From: a virus
IMG/VR virus record: IMGVR_UViG_3300025423_000093
Coordinates: 1 to 22,800 of that record
Length of the DNA stretch: 22,800 bases
Strand: one strand, 5' to 3'
Shown here: positions 1-8,287 of the stretch, piece by piece
How positions within the stretch are numbered: position 1 is the stretch's first letter
Layout: every line of letters starts with the position of its first letter
The notes under the pieces: model-generated
The model's input: the letters and a program-made list of their open reading frames with translations, nothing else
Told to the model about the DNA's origin: nothing
Databases searched by the model: none
Program-made: the position numbers and the translations under genes

Positions 1-669
1 GATACCACAGACGGCACAGTGTTGATTGGTAACAACACACCAGTATCCAGTTCGATCTTGACCTTGAACAGCACTACCAGCTTTGTGGTACCAACTGGTA
101 ACACTGTACAACGTCCAGCAACAGGTCATACAGGTATGGTGCGTTTCAATACCAGCCAGAACAATCTGGAAGTGTACGACAATGCACAATGGAGTCCGGT
201 GGGTTCAACCACGTTTACTGTGATTTCAGATCAACAGTTTGCTGGTAATGGCGCAACAGTGAACTTTACACTGGGCAGCACACAAACTACCAACAGTTGC
301 TTGGTCAGTATCAACGGTGTGGTACAAATTCCAACCCTGGCTTATGCTGTGTCTGGAACCTACCCAACCTGTGTGCTCACATTCACAGAAGCTCCAGAAA
401 GCGGTGACGTGATTGACGTAAGAGAAATCACAACCACGGTGACCTTGTATGAATTGGCCAGTACCAGTGGCAATGCCAGTGTAAGCGTAAGCAACACCAG
501 CGCCGAAGTGGACATCAAGGGTAATTTGGTAACTACTCTGAGTGCAAGTGCTCCGGCTCTGACTACCAACGCAACCATGAGCTTCCAGTTGGTCAACAAC
601 ACCACTCTAGCATTTGTGGTGCGTGGCACAGACGGCGTGACAAGAACTGCTACTGTGACGCTGGCTTAA
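1..669 (+). CDS. Phage fibre/structural protein, C-terminal part (5' end outside window)
   Basis: The frame is open from base 1, so this is the last 222 residues of a longer protein; the GTG at 19 is probably internal. The segment RPATGHTGMVRFNTSQNN, followed by LEVYDNAQW, is the short 'new structural parameter' type motif common in phage fibres. LVSINGVVQIP, then a Tyr-Val-Ser-Gly stretch and LTFTEAPESGDVIDVREI, matches the small beta-sandwich repeat found in many marine phage appendage proteins. The C-terminus is Thr/Ser/Ala-rich beta sequence. There are no transmembrane or catalytic features. A strong terminator follows within 20 bases, so this gene ends its own transcription unit. The role as a virion appendage or decoration protein is inferred from these motifs and from the fibre genes downstream; no specific T4 homologue can be named. 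Confidence 0.72.
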   Translation, partial: DTTDGTVLIGNNTPVSSSILTLNSTTSFVVPTGNTVQRPATGHTGMVRFNTSQNNLEVYDNAQWSPVGSTTFTVISDQQFAGNGATVNFTLGSTQTTNSCLVSINGVVQIPTLAYAVSGTYPTCVLTFTEAPESGDVIDVREITTTVTLYELASTSGNASVSVSNTSAEVDIKGNLVTTLSASAPALTTNATMSFQLVNNTTLAFVVRGTDGVTRTATVTLA

Positions 670-686
670 TAGCTGCAACGCTCTAG

Positions 687-718
687 AAAAAATAGGACTC
701 CTGGAGTTCTATTTTTTT
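687..718 (+). terminator. Rho-independent terminator
   Basis: An A6 run, then TAGGACT, a CCTGG loop, AGTTCTA and a T7 run form a long hairpin (one G-T wobble) ending in a U-tract. The flanking A and T runs extend the stem and could make it work in both directions. It lies 18 bases after the stop of the first gene and just before the next promoter. Confidence 0.8.
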
Positions 719-720
719 GA

Positions 721-728
721 CTAAATAC
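721..728 (+). promoter_or_regulatory. Late-type promoter (CTAAATAC)
   Basis: CTAAATAC matches 6 of 8 bases of the T4 late promoter TATAAATA and sits directly after a terminator. A ribosome-binding site (AAAGG, 737-741) and the ATG at 751 follow. It would drive the fibre array. Confidence 0.5.
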
Positions 729-750
729 TGTCAATAAAAGGTAAAACAAT

Positions 751-3219
751 ATGGCCCTGACCAAACCACGTGCGTATCAAATCTATGATATAGATTACAA
801 ACAGGCCACTCGTGTGGTCACTGTGACCAACATAACATCGTTGACCACTGCGGCCCCTAACAATGTTGATGGCGTCATGCTGTCAGTCAACGACAGAGTC
901 TTGGTTACCGGACAGACTGATCAAAGCCAAAACGGTATCTATGTGATAGTCACTACCGGTTCTGGGTCAAATGGCGTCTGGGCCCGCAGCAACGATACCA
1001 ATGCCACTGGCGAATTGCTGGCCGGTACCATAGTCATGGTTACCGAAGGTGTGATCTACGCCGACACACAATGGAAACTGATCACTGACAATCCAATCAC
1101 GATTGGAACCACGTCTCTGGTATTCACACAGAACTACTATGCCAATGTGCTACATGCCGGTACCAGCAATGTCACGGTATACAGCAATGCCAATGTGGCC
1201 ATAACAGCCGCAGGAATAGCCAATGTGGCCACCGTGGCCACAGATGGTGTGTACGTGATTGGCAATGTGAGTGCCAGTGGCAATATCGCCGGCAACTACA
1301 TTTTAGGTAACGGTTACGATCTTACTGGCCTGGCCAATGTGACGTTTGCCAATGCACCTCCTACATCAAACTTGGTCATTGGTGACACCTGGATTGACAG
1401 CACAAGTGGTTTGCAATACATTTGGTTCAACGACGTCACTGGCAATGTATGGGCCGAAATGGAAGCCCAAACTGCCTATTCGTCAACTGGCTATGCCAAT
1501 CTTACTACCAATACCTTAAACACACAGATTCTCTACAACAGTGCCAATGCTATCATTGGTAGCAATGCTTTGACCTTTGACGGCACCACTGTCAGCGTGA
1601 CCGGTATCACAGTCAATGCCAATCTCAGTATCACCGGCAATACCATACAGAGTACAGCATCCAACGCCAATCTTACCATCACCACCACAGGATCTGCGGC
1701 CTATGTGAACATGACCGGCCAATTTGGAGTCTATAGCTCGGGCGGCAATAGACTGTTACAGACTGTGAGTGACACTGTTAATTTTTACACCCCTATACTG
1801 AATTCTTTGGACAGTGCTATCGATATCATTGGCACGCCCGATGGCAACATTATTCCAGTCAACAACACCGGTGTCATGTTGCACATTACCGGTCAACCCA
1901 CATTGCCGTCCAGGATCTACAACGATGCTGCCAACAGCTATGCGGCCTTTATTGGTCGTGCCATCAACGGCAATGTGAACGCACCCACACAGATCACGGC
2001 CGGTCAGACCGTGGCTCGATTTGCAGCACAGCCCTATGCCAACGGTGCTTATCCGTCGATCAGTACCACACGCATAGACATGGTGGCCACCGAGACACAG
2101 ACCACAGCCAATGCAGGAAGCCAGATTACATTTTGGACCACGCCACAAGGATCTAATGTCGTAACACAAGTAATGAGTCTTACTCAGGCCAATCTCAGCG
2201 TCACTGGTAATATCATAACATTGAGTAATGTGGTTACCAACAATATTGTTGCTTTATCTGGGGGTAACATATATCACGCGGGTAATTTATTGCCGACGGC
2301 TAATACATACAGTCTGGGCTTGCCAACTGTGCCTTGGGCAAATGCCTACTTTGGACCCAGCTCCATTACTATTCTTTCAGGCGACAGCAACGTTGCTAAC
2401 GCTGTAATTATCGAGAATTTAAGCGGCAATACTATAATTAACACTGGCGGGTTTATTATCAATGGCAATGGCGTTCCCGTATTCCGAGTTGAGGCCTTAA
2501 CCGGACAAGTGTATTCCAACGCAAAAACCATTATTCAAAACACAACTGACTCTGCTAATACCACTTCGGGATCATTACAAACAGCCGGTGGTGCTGGCAT
2601 AGCCAAAAATCTTTATGTTGGTGGCAATACCAATATTGCTGGCAACTTATCTGTTAGTGGAACAACAACCTATGCTTCAATTATTGGAAATGTTGTATCC
2701 GCATCGGGCAACGTTTATATTGCTGGAAATTTAAGTGTTGGCGGAACTGTTAATTTTGTTCCGGCTACTTACGGTACATTTGCCAACACATCTAGTATTA
2801 CCGCTGCAACCAACAACACTCCTGCTGTTATTTTATGGAATACTGCCATAGCTAATTCAGGAGTAACTTACAGCGCAGGAAATAGTCGCATTATTGTAAC
2901 TAAAACAGGGACTTACAATTTTACATATACAGCAATGTTTAATGGCAATGGTGGATCGCCCACAGGATATGTTTGGTTAAGACTTAACGGTACTGATGTA
3001 GCTAACAGTATGGCCACTGGATCAACAACAGGTACGGTACAAGTAGTTATAAGCGGTGGAGCACCTATCAGTATTACTGCTAATCAATACGTGGAGGTAG
3101 TGTGGGCCGTAGATAATAAAACCAATGGAAATTTAGTATCGTTTGCTGCCAATAGTGGAGGATTTACTCATCCAGCAAGTCCATCTGTAACTTTAACAGT
3201 AATGCCCACAGGAGTATAA
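751..3219 (+). CDS. Tail-fibre protein with GN repeats and C-terminal jelly-roll-like domain
   Basis: 822 residues. Residues 1-130 hold a domain containing VNDRVLVTGQTDQSQNGIYV and a Trp-Ala-Arg segment, a common phage fibre N-terminal module. Residues 130-490 are beta-repeat sequence (T-G-N, S-A-S-G-N). Residues 490-670 contain LPTANTYSLGLPTVPWANAY and AGGAGIAKNLYVGGNTNIAG, both widespread in fibre shafts. Residues 675-822 resemble a C1q/TNF-like jelly roll: TKTGTYNFTYTAMF, then a Trp-Leu-Arg-Leu-Asn-Gly strand, a GAPISITANQYVEV segment and a hydrophobic final strand. Such a fold would suit receptor binding at the fibre tip. The start ATG has AAAGG nine bases upstream. From about base 2215 onward the DNA becomes clearly AT-richer with different codon choice, so the C-terminal third looks like a recent acquisition. 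Shaft and tip roles are inferred. Confidence 0.8.
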   Translation: MALTKPRAYQIYDIDYKQATRVVTVTNITSLTTAAPNNVDGVMLSVNDRVLVTGQTDQSQNGIYVIVTTGSGSNGVWARSNDTNATGELLAGTIVMVTEGVIYADTQWKLITDNPITIGTTSLVFTQNYYANVLHAGTSNVTVYSNANVAITAAGIANVATVATDGVYVIGNVSASGNIAGNYILGNGYDLTGLANVTFANAPPTSNLVIGDTWIDSTSGLQYIWFNDVTGNVWAEMEAQTAYSSTGYANLTTNTLNTQILYNSANAIIGSNALTFDGTTVSVTGITVNANLSITGNTIQSTASNANLTITTTGSAAYVNMTGQFGVYSSGGNRLLQTVSDTVNFYTPILNSLDSAIDIIGTPDGNIIPVNNTGVMLHITGQPTLPSRIYNDAANSYAAFIGRAINGNVNAPTQITAGQTVARFAAQPYANGAYPSISTTRIDMVATETQTTANAGSQITFWTTPQGSNVVTQVMSLTQANLSVTGNIITLSNVVTNNIVALSGGNIYHAGNLLPTANTYSLGLPTVPWANAYFGPSSITILSGDSNVANAVIIENLSGNTIINTGGFIINGNGVPVFRVEALTGQVYSNAKTIIQNTTDSANTTSGSLQTAGGAGIAKNLYVGGNTNIAGNLSVSGTTTYASIIGNVVSASGNVYIAGNLSVGGTVNFVPATYGTFANTSSITAATNNTPAVILWNTAIANSGVTYSAGNSRIIVTKTGTYNFTYTAMFNGNGGSPTGYVWLRLNGTDVANSMATGSTTGTVQVVISGGAPISITANQYVEVVWAVDNKTNGNLVSFAANSGGFTHPASPSVTLTVMPTGV

Positions 3220-3227
3220 AATAAATC

Positions 3228-3980
3228 ATGGCCATCTTATCATTTCCAACTTCGCCAACCCTAAATCAAACCTATACTTTTGGTACCAAGACCTGGATCT
3301 GGACCGGGTTGGCGTGGAAGCTACAGACGCAGGGTGCTATCAACAACGTTCCAATTGGCAACGCTATTGCCAGTACCGGTGCATTTACCACTGTAACAGC
3401 GGCCAGTTTCACCGGCGGTGTGGTGTCAATTACCGGCAACGTAACCGGCAGCAATGTACAAGGTGGCGGAGTCATATTGACCGGCAACACCATTGGTGGT
3501 CCCGACCAACTGACCATAACCACCGCCAACACGGTGATTTCAGGCAATCTGTATGTGCAGGGCAACACTACGTTTGTCAGTGCCAACAATGTGACCACCA
3601 ACAGCCTGCTGTTGCAGTTGGCCAACAACGTGACCTTGCCGACCCTGGCCAACGGTGCTGGCATCACGGTTGGAGCCACTGGCAACACCATTACCAGCAT
3701 GCTGTACAACAGCGTCAGCAACACTTGGAATTTTGCTACCGGACTCAGTGTCAACGGCAATGTGATATCCAGCAATTTTGCCACAGCTGGTCGTGTGTCG
3801 GCCACCGGCAATGTGACCGGTAACAATGTGGTTGCTGTGGCAGGATTTTTGGGCAACAACATCAGTGTGTCTGGCAACGTGACCCTGGGCAACCGACTGG
3901 ATTGGACCAGCAATGGCAACAGCGCAGTCTATCAGGTCTACAATGCCAGCACTGGTAGTCTCGACACTATTTTTGGATAA
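3228..3980 (+). CDS. Short tail-fibre protein with GN repeats
   Basis: 250 residues. The N-terminus FPTSPTLNQTYTFGTKTWIW followed by TGLAWKLQ is a motif often found at the start of phage fibre or structural proteins. NVPIGNAIASTGAFTTVTAA is the common 'IG-x-x-x-x-STGAFT' shaft motif. Residues about 105-180 form a module (GNLYVQGNTTFVSANNV, then LLLQLANNVT) that recurs in the 922- and 1221-residue fibres. The protein ends YNASTGSLDTIFG, and the 922-residue fibre ends with the similar YNTSLQSIDFTFG. It starts eight bases after the preceding stop with only a weak, distant GGAG; TATAAAAT lies five bases before the ATG. It is probably a fibre segment, but its position in the virion is unknown. Confidence 0.75.
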   Translation: MAILSFPTSPTLNQTYTFGTKTWIWTGLAWKLQTQGAINNVPIGNAIASTGAFTTVTAASFTGGVVSITGNVTGSNVQGGGVILTGNTIGGPDQLTITTANTVISGNLYVQGNTTFVSANNVTTNSLLLQLANNVTLPTLANGAGITVGATGNTITSMLYNSVSNTWNFATGLSVNGNVISSNFATAGRVSATGNVTGNNVVAVAGFLGNNISVSGNVTLGNRLDWTSNGNSAVYQVYNASTGSLDTIFG

Positions 3981-3983
3981 TGC

Positions 3984-4853
3984 ATGTCTACACTAGCAAC
4001 ACGGCTGACCGCAGATGGCGTATTCCTTACCAATGCCTACTTTGACGAAATCACCCAATCCTGGGTCAGCATAAGTCCTGGCGCGGTGTATGCAGGTCTG
4101 TTTGATGAAGTTTTTCTGTCGGCTGGCAGCCTGTTGTTTTCGGGATCCACCGATTATCTTTACGGTACTAACAGTGTTTTTAATATTGGCACACCTGGCA
4201 CAGCCTGGACATTTGAAACCTGGATATATCCTACCACAGCCGGTGCGGTATTCAGCATCGGAGATGGCACACAGTACGGACAGAGTTTTGCTCTAGACTG
4301 GGGTGTCACAGCCACCGACAAATTTACCTTTAGACAAGGCGATGGCTCTGCTTATCCAGTCTCAATCACCAGTTCTGGTACCTACACCAGTGGATCCTGG
4401 TACCATGTGGCTGTGACCTGTACCGTTACTGGACTACGGGCCATTTACATAAACGGGATTGACAGTGCCAGCTATATGACATCAAACGCCATGAGTTTGG
4501 CCGACCAATGGGTAGTCAACGGATTTTACGACAATGCTGGCCTGGGCAACAGTGGGTCGGTTGCACACATCAGCAATCTACGTTTGATGGTTGGCGTTGC
4601 ATTGTACACAGCCAATTTTACACCGCCCTATGCACCCTTGGTAGCTGTGTCTGACACACAACTGTTGCTGTGCATGCCCAACAACGGTGGTGCGTTTACA
4701 GACAGCAGTGCCAACGGATTCAAAATTCAGACCCATGGAACCCCGCAACAGACTGTTTCGAAACCCTTTGTACTAAATACTGCGAAGAGAGAATTGAGCT
4801 CGGGGACTTTACAGGTTTCTGGCTATTTTGACGAACAGTCAGGAATAACTTAA
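3984..4853 (+). CDS. FDE-repeat protein carrying an inserted LamG/concanavalin-like lectin domain
   Basis: 289 residues. Residues 1-46 (ending VYAGLFDEV) and the last 28 residues (ending SGYFDEQSGIT) align with the N- and C-terminal parts of the 74-residue protein at 7655. Between them, residues about 50-250 form a LamG_3/concanavalin-A-like beta sandwich. Visible hallmarks are SLLFSGSTDYL, TWTFETWIYPT, SGSWYHVAVTCT and the strand that follows, a Tyr-Ile-Asn-Gly turn, and a terminal block from ISNLRLMVGVALY to QLLLCMPNN. Such domains bind glycans in many surface proteins, so a host-polysaccharide contact at a fibre is plausible. The gene follows the preceding stop by three bases. Lectin activity and virion location are inferred; the LamG fold is recognised with good confidence from these strands. 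Confidence 0.75.
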   Translation: MSTLATRLTADGVFLTNAYFDEITQSWVSISPGAVYAGLFDEVFLSAGSLLFSGSTDYLYGTNSVFNIGTPGTAWTFETWIYPTTAGAVFSIGDGTQYGQSFALDWGVTATDKFTFRQGDGSAYPVSITSSGTYTSGSWYHVAVTCTVTGLRAIYINGIDSASYMTSNAMSLADQWVVNGFYDNAGLGNSGSVAHISNLRLMVGVALYTANFTPPYAPLVAVSDTQLLLCMPNNGGAFTDSSANGFKIQTHGTPQQTVSKPFVLNTAKRELSSGTLQVSGYFDEQSGIT

Positions 4854-4870
4854 AAAAAGAAAGAAATAAA

Positions 4871-7639
4871 ATGGCTAAACTGCTATCAGGAACCACCATA
4901 TACGGTAATGCGGTCGTACAAACCTACATTACCGTCACAGGCAACGTCATCGGCGGTAACGTATTAGTTACCAGTGCTGGACAGATTAGTACAGCTGGCA
5001 ACGTCTATGCTGGCAATACAATTATAGCTGGATCAGAATCGGTTGCTGGAAACATAACTGGTGGTAACATACTGTCGGGCGGTTTACTTAGCATCGCTGG
5101 TAATATTACCGGTGGAAACATACAGACAGCCGGGCAGATATCGGCCACAGGCAATATCACAATACCACAAGGCAATTTCTTTATTGGTAATGGTAGTCAA
5201 TTAACAGGCGTAACAGCGTCGAGTGTAAATGCCAATTCTCTCACTGGCAACACAATAAATTCAGGTGTCATTAACTCCAGTTTACAAAACTTTGGGCTGG
5301 TTACAGCAATCAGCGCCACAGGTACTATCACTACCACAGGTAACGTGATTGGTGGTAACTTGGTCACAGGTGGTTTAATAACATCGGTTGGCAATATCAC
5401 CGGCGGCAACATCATCAGTTTGGGCGCAATCACAGCCACAACCACTGTAAATGCAGCAGGTAATGTCACTGGCGGCAACATACTCACAGCCGGACAAGTA
5501 AGTGCTACTGCCAACGTCACTGGCGGCAATGTGCTGACAGCAGGACTGGTAAGTGCTACTGGCAACGTAACTGGCGGCAATATTACCACAGCTGGTGCTA
5601 TAACAGCAACCGGTACCATTATTTCATCTGCCAATATCACTGGTGGTAATTTGATAACAGGTGGATTGGTCAGCGTTGGCGGTAATGTAAACAGTGCTGG
5701 TGTAAACACTGGCTATATCAGCCAAACTGGTAATTTATATGTTGGTGGTAATGCAAATATCATTGGTAATTTGAATGTTCAAGGCAATGTAACATTTGTC
5801 AACAGCAATGTGATCACTGTAAATGATCTCTATATTGAACTGGCCAACAACGTCACCACCTATGCCAATGCCAATGCAGCTGGTTTAGCAGTTGGACCAA
5901 CAGGTAACAGCCTGTTCAACTGGCAGTATCTCAACTCGGCCAATGCTTGGTCAACCAACATTGGCATCAGTGCTCAAGGCAATGTAAACGGCGGAAATGT
6001 GATCACAGGTGGTTTGATAACAGCCACCGGCACTATATCTGGTGGTAACATCAGTACAGCTGGTTATGTAAGTGCTGCGGGCAACATCTATGGTGGCAAT
6101 TTGAGCGTGACTGGCAGTATCAACTTTGCCACAGTGACAGGTACTACAATTTCAGTAACCGGCAACGTGACGGGTGGAAACTTGTTGACAGGTGGTGGCA
6201 TAAGTGCTGCTGGACAAATTTCAGCCACAGCCAATATCACCGGTGGCAACATATTGACAGCAGGACTAGTAAGCGCCACGGGTGCCATCACTAGTGGTGC
6301 TAACATCACAGGCGCCAACATACTCACAGCCGGCTTAGTAAGTGCTACTGCCAACGTGATTGGCGGCAACGTGCTGACAGCTGGTTTGATCAGCGCAACT
6401 GGTACTATTACCAGCAACGCCAACATTTCGGGTGCCAACGTTAATACAACAGGGCAGGTAAGTGCTACTGCCAACATCACTGGTGGCAACTTGTTGACAG
6501 CAGGTTTGATCAGTGCTACGGGTGCTATAACCAGCGCAGCCAACATCACTGGTGGCAACGTGCTGACAGGTGGTTTGATCAGTGCCACAGGGGCTATCAC
6601 AGCTGCCAATATTACTGGTAGCAACTTTAACACAGCAGGCCTAATCACAGCAACTGGCAACATCACTGGTGGCAACATAAACACAGCTGGACAAGTGGTT
6701 GCTACTGCCAACATAACTGGTGGTAACTTGTTGACAGCTGGTTTGGCCAGCGTAGGCGGCAATTTGACTGCGGGCAACATACAGACAGCAGGTCAGATAT
6801 CAGCCACAGGCAATATCACAGCAGCAACTGGTGCGTACTTTGTTGGTAACGGTAGTCAGTTGACTGGTGTAACTGCAAGCAGTGTGAATGCTAACAGCTT
6901 GACCGGCAATACCATAAATTCAGGTGTTGTTAATTCCAGTTTGACCAATTTTGGTTTGGTCACAGCAATCAGTGCCACAGGCACAATCACTACCACAGGT
7001 AACGTGATTGGTGGCAATGTACTCACAGGCGGTTTGATCAGTGCTACAGGTGCCATAACCAGTGCAAACAACATTACCGGTGCTAATATACTCACAGCAG
7101 GCCAGGTAAGTGCAGGTGGCAACATTTATGCACAAAACATCAGCGTAAGCGGCAACATCACTGGCAACATCAGCTTTGATACCACTATCAGTGCTGCCGG
7201 TAACATCATTGGTGGCAATTTACTGACAGCTGGTTTGATAACAGCCACAGGCACCATAACTGGTGGAAATGTAAGCACTGCTGGCTATGTGACTGCTACT
7301 GGCAACGTGACCGGTGGTAATATTAACACAGCCGGACAGGTCAACGCAACTGCCAACGTAACTGGTGGCAACATACTCACAGCAGGACTAGTAAGTGCCA
7401 CAGGTGCCATAACCAGCGCAGCCAACGTGACTGGTGGCAACATACTCACAGCTGGACAAGTAAGTGCCACTGCCAACGTAACTGGTGGCAACATAGCCAC
7501 AGCTGGTCAGGTGACAGCAACTGGTAACATAACAACCAGTGCATACTTGAATTTGGCCAACAGTGCCAATGCAAGCGGCCCAGGTGGACACATAATTTAC
7601 AACACCAGCTTACAAAGTATAGACTTTACATTCGGTTAA
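4871..7639 (+). CDS. Long GN-repeat tail fibre (MAKL type)
   Basis: 922 residues, almost entirely tandem 15-20-residue beta repeats such as ANITGGNILTAGLVSATG, expected to form a long, thin (probably trimeric) shaft. The first 25 residues (MAKLLSGTTIYGNAVVQTYI) are closely related to the start of the 125-residue protein at 7887. Two copies of a spacer module, FIGNGSQLTGVTASSVNAN in copy one and the related stretch after base 6840, interrupt the shaft. A further module with LYIELANNVTTYANANAAG (residues about 287-373) recurs in the 1221-residue fibre. The C-terminus ends YNTSLQSIDFTFG, as in the 250-residue fibre. It starts with ATG after a purine-rich AAAAAAAGAAAG leader. No catalytic domain is visible. 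Adhesin-shaft function is inferred from repeat structure and context. Confidence 0.78.
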   Translation: MAKLLSGTTIYGNAVVQTYITVTGNVIGGNVLVTSAGQISTAGNVYAGNTIIAGSESVAGNITGGNILSGGLLSIAGNITGGNIQTAGQISATGNITIPQGNFFIGNGSQLTGVTASSVNANSLTGNTINSGVINSSLQNFGLVTAISATGTITTTGNVIGGNLVTGGLITSVGNITGGNIISLGAITATTTVNAAGNVTGGNILTAGQVSATANVTGGNVLTAGLVSATGNVTGGNITTAGAITATGTIISSANITGGNLITGGLVSVGGNVNSAGVNTGYISQTGNLYVGGNANIIGNLNVQGNVTFVNSNVITVNDLYIELANNVTTYANANAAGLAVGPTGNSLFNWQYLNSANAWSTNIGISAQGNVNGGNVITGGLITATGTISGGNISTAGYVSAAGNIYGGNLSVTGSINFATVTGTTISVTGNVTGGNLLTGGGISAAGQISATANITGGNILTAGLVSATGAITSGANITGANILTAGLVSATANVIGGNVLTAGLISATGTITSNANISGANVNTTGQVSATANITGGNLLTAGLISATGAITSAANITGGNVLTGGLISATGAITAANITGSNFNTAGLITATGNITGGNINTAGQVVATANITGGNLLTAGLASVGGNLTAGNIQTAGQISATGNITAATGAYFVGNGSQLTGVTASSVNANSLTGNTINSGVVNSSLTNFGLVTAISATGTITTTGNVIGGNVLTGGLISATGAITSANNITGANILTAGQVSAGGNIYAQNISVSGNITGNISFDTTISAAGNIIGGNLLTAGLITATGTITGGNVSTAGYVTATGNVTGGNINTAGQVNATANVTGGNILTAGLVSATGAITSAANVTGGNILTAGQVSATANVTGGNIATAGQVTATGNITTSAYLNLANSANASGPGGHIIYNTSLQSIDFTFG

Positions 7640-7654
7640 TAAAGGAACCCAATT

Positions 7655-7879
7655 ATGACATTTTTAGCCGCTAGACTATACAATTCTGGAAACCTGTTGA
7701 TAGCTAACACCATCCAGTTTGATGAGACTACATACAGCAATGCTCATATCGCTAACAGTGCCTGCTATGCAGGCCTGTTTGATGAGGTAACAGGAACTGG
7801 AAATGTAGCGTATAGAATCACCAACACTGGAACAATGCTGGTATCGGGAATATTTGACGAGTATACTGGCATAAGTTAA
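7655..7879 (+). CDS. Small FDE-repeat protein
   Basis: 74 residues made of three degenerate units of about 25 residues, each ending in F-D-E: NTIQFDETTYSN, CYAGLFDEVTGTG and MLVSGIFDEYTGIS. It is the uninterrupted form of the 289-residue protein at 3984, which carries a LamG domain between units two and three. The ATG follows AAAGGA at a suitable distance, and the flanking fibre genes are 15 and 7 bases away, so it is cotranscribed. There is no signal peptide or membrane segment. Its length and position between fibres suggest a joint, capping or tip protein, but I do not recognise the family and the function is unknown. Confidence 0.72.
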   Translation: MTFLAARLYNSGNLLIANTIQFDETTYSNAHIANSACYAGLFDEVTGTGNVAYRITNTGTMLVSGIFDEYTGIS

Positions 7880-7886
7880 AGGTACT

Positions 7887-8264
7887 ATGGCCAAATTACA
7901 AAGTGGAACCACGGTATATGGTAATGCCACGGTTAACACATATCTAACAGTCGGAAGTTATGCTTCTGTTTCTGGTAATGTGTATGCTGGCAACACCGTT
8001 GTTACCGGATCTGAAACAGTCACCGGTAACATTGTTGGTGGTAACATACAGACACTGGGGCAAATTTCAGCCACCGGCAATATCACAGTCAATGCCAGCG
8101 GTTACTTTATCGGCAACGGTAGCCTGTTGACCGGTGTACAATCCAGCAACGGCGGTAACCTTGTTGTTTTGCAACGCACCGGCAGCTTGAAAGTGCCTAT
8201 TGTGTATGGTTATCTATTGGTCATGGGTCGCGCTGGAAATGTACAATGCCCGATTGTCGCATAA
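7887..8264 (+). CDS. Short MAKL-type fibre protein
   Basis: 125 residues. The N-terminal half (MAKLQSGTTVYGNATVNTYL, then SGNVYAGNTVVTGSETVTGN) is paralogous to the start of the 922-residue fibre. After one GN repeat and the module GYFIGNGSLLTGVQ, the last 45 residues differ: a Gly-Asn-rich turn, then alternating hydrophobic strands (NLVVLQRTGSLKVPIVYGYL, ending NVQCPIVA). This may be a compact folded tip, or a remnant of a longer fibre whose shaft was lost. GTTAAAGG upstream provides a ribosome-binding site. Its stop codon overlaps the late-type promoter of the next gene. Function is inferred only from relatedness to the neighbouring fibre. Confidence 0.72.
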   Translation: MAKLQSGTTVYGNATVNTYLTVGSYASVSGNVYAGNTVVTGSETVTGNIVGGNIQTLGQISATGNITVNASGYFIGNGSLLTGVQSSNGGNLVVLQRTGSLKVPIVYGYLLVMGRAGNVQCPIVA

Positions 8265-8268
8265 ATAC
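8261..8268 (+). promoter_or_regulatory. Late-type promoter (ATAAATAC)
   Basis: CGCATAAATAC contains the ATAAATA core of the T4 late promoter and overlaps the preceding TAA stop. AGGA at 8277-8280 and the ATG at 8288 follow at normal distances, so the 1221-residue fibre can be transcribed separately. Confidence 0.5.
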
Positions 8269-8287
8269 AAGATACTAGGACAATACC

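Noticed and set aside
5197-7591. Many long open frames on the minus strand opposite the 922-residue fibre (up to about 230 codons)
   Set aside because: They are Pro/Val/Leu-rich reverse readings of the GN repeat codons, which rarely give stops in antisense. They have no ribosome-binding sites and the same pattern occurs opposite all the fibres.
4871-7639. Regular short repeats that could suggest a CRISPR array
   Set aside because: The repeats are degenerate, in frame, without unique spacers of constant length, and encode a fibre shaft.
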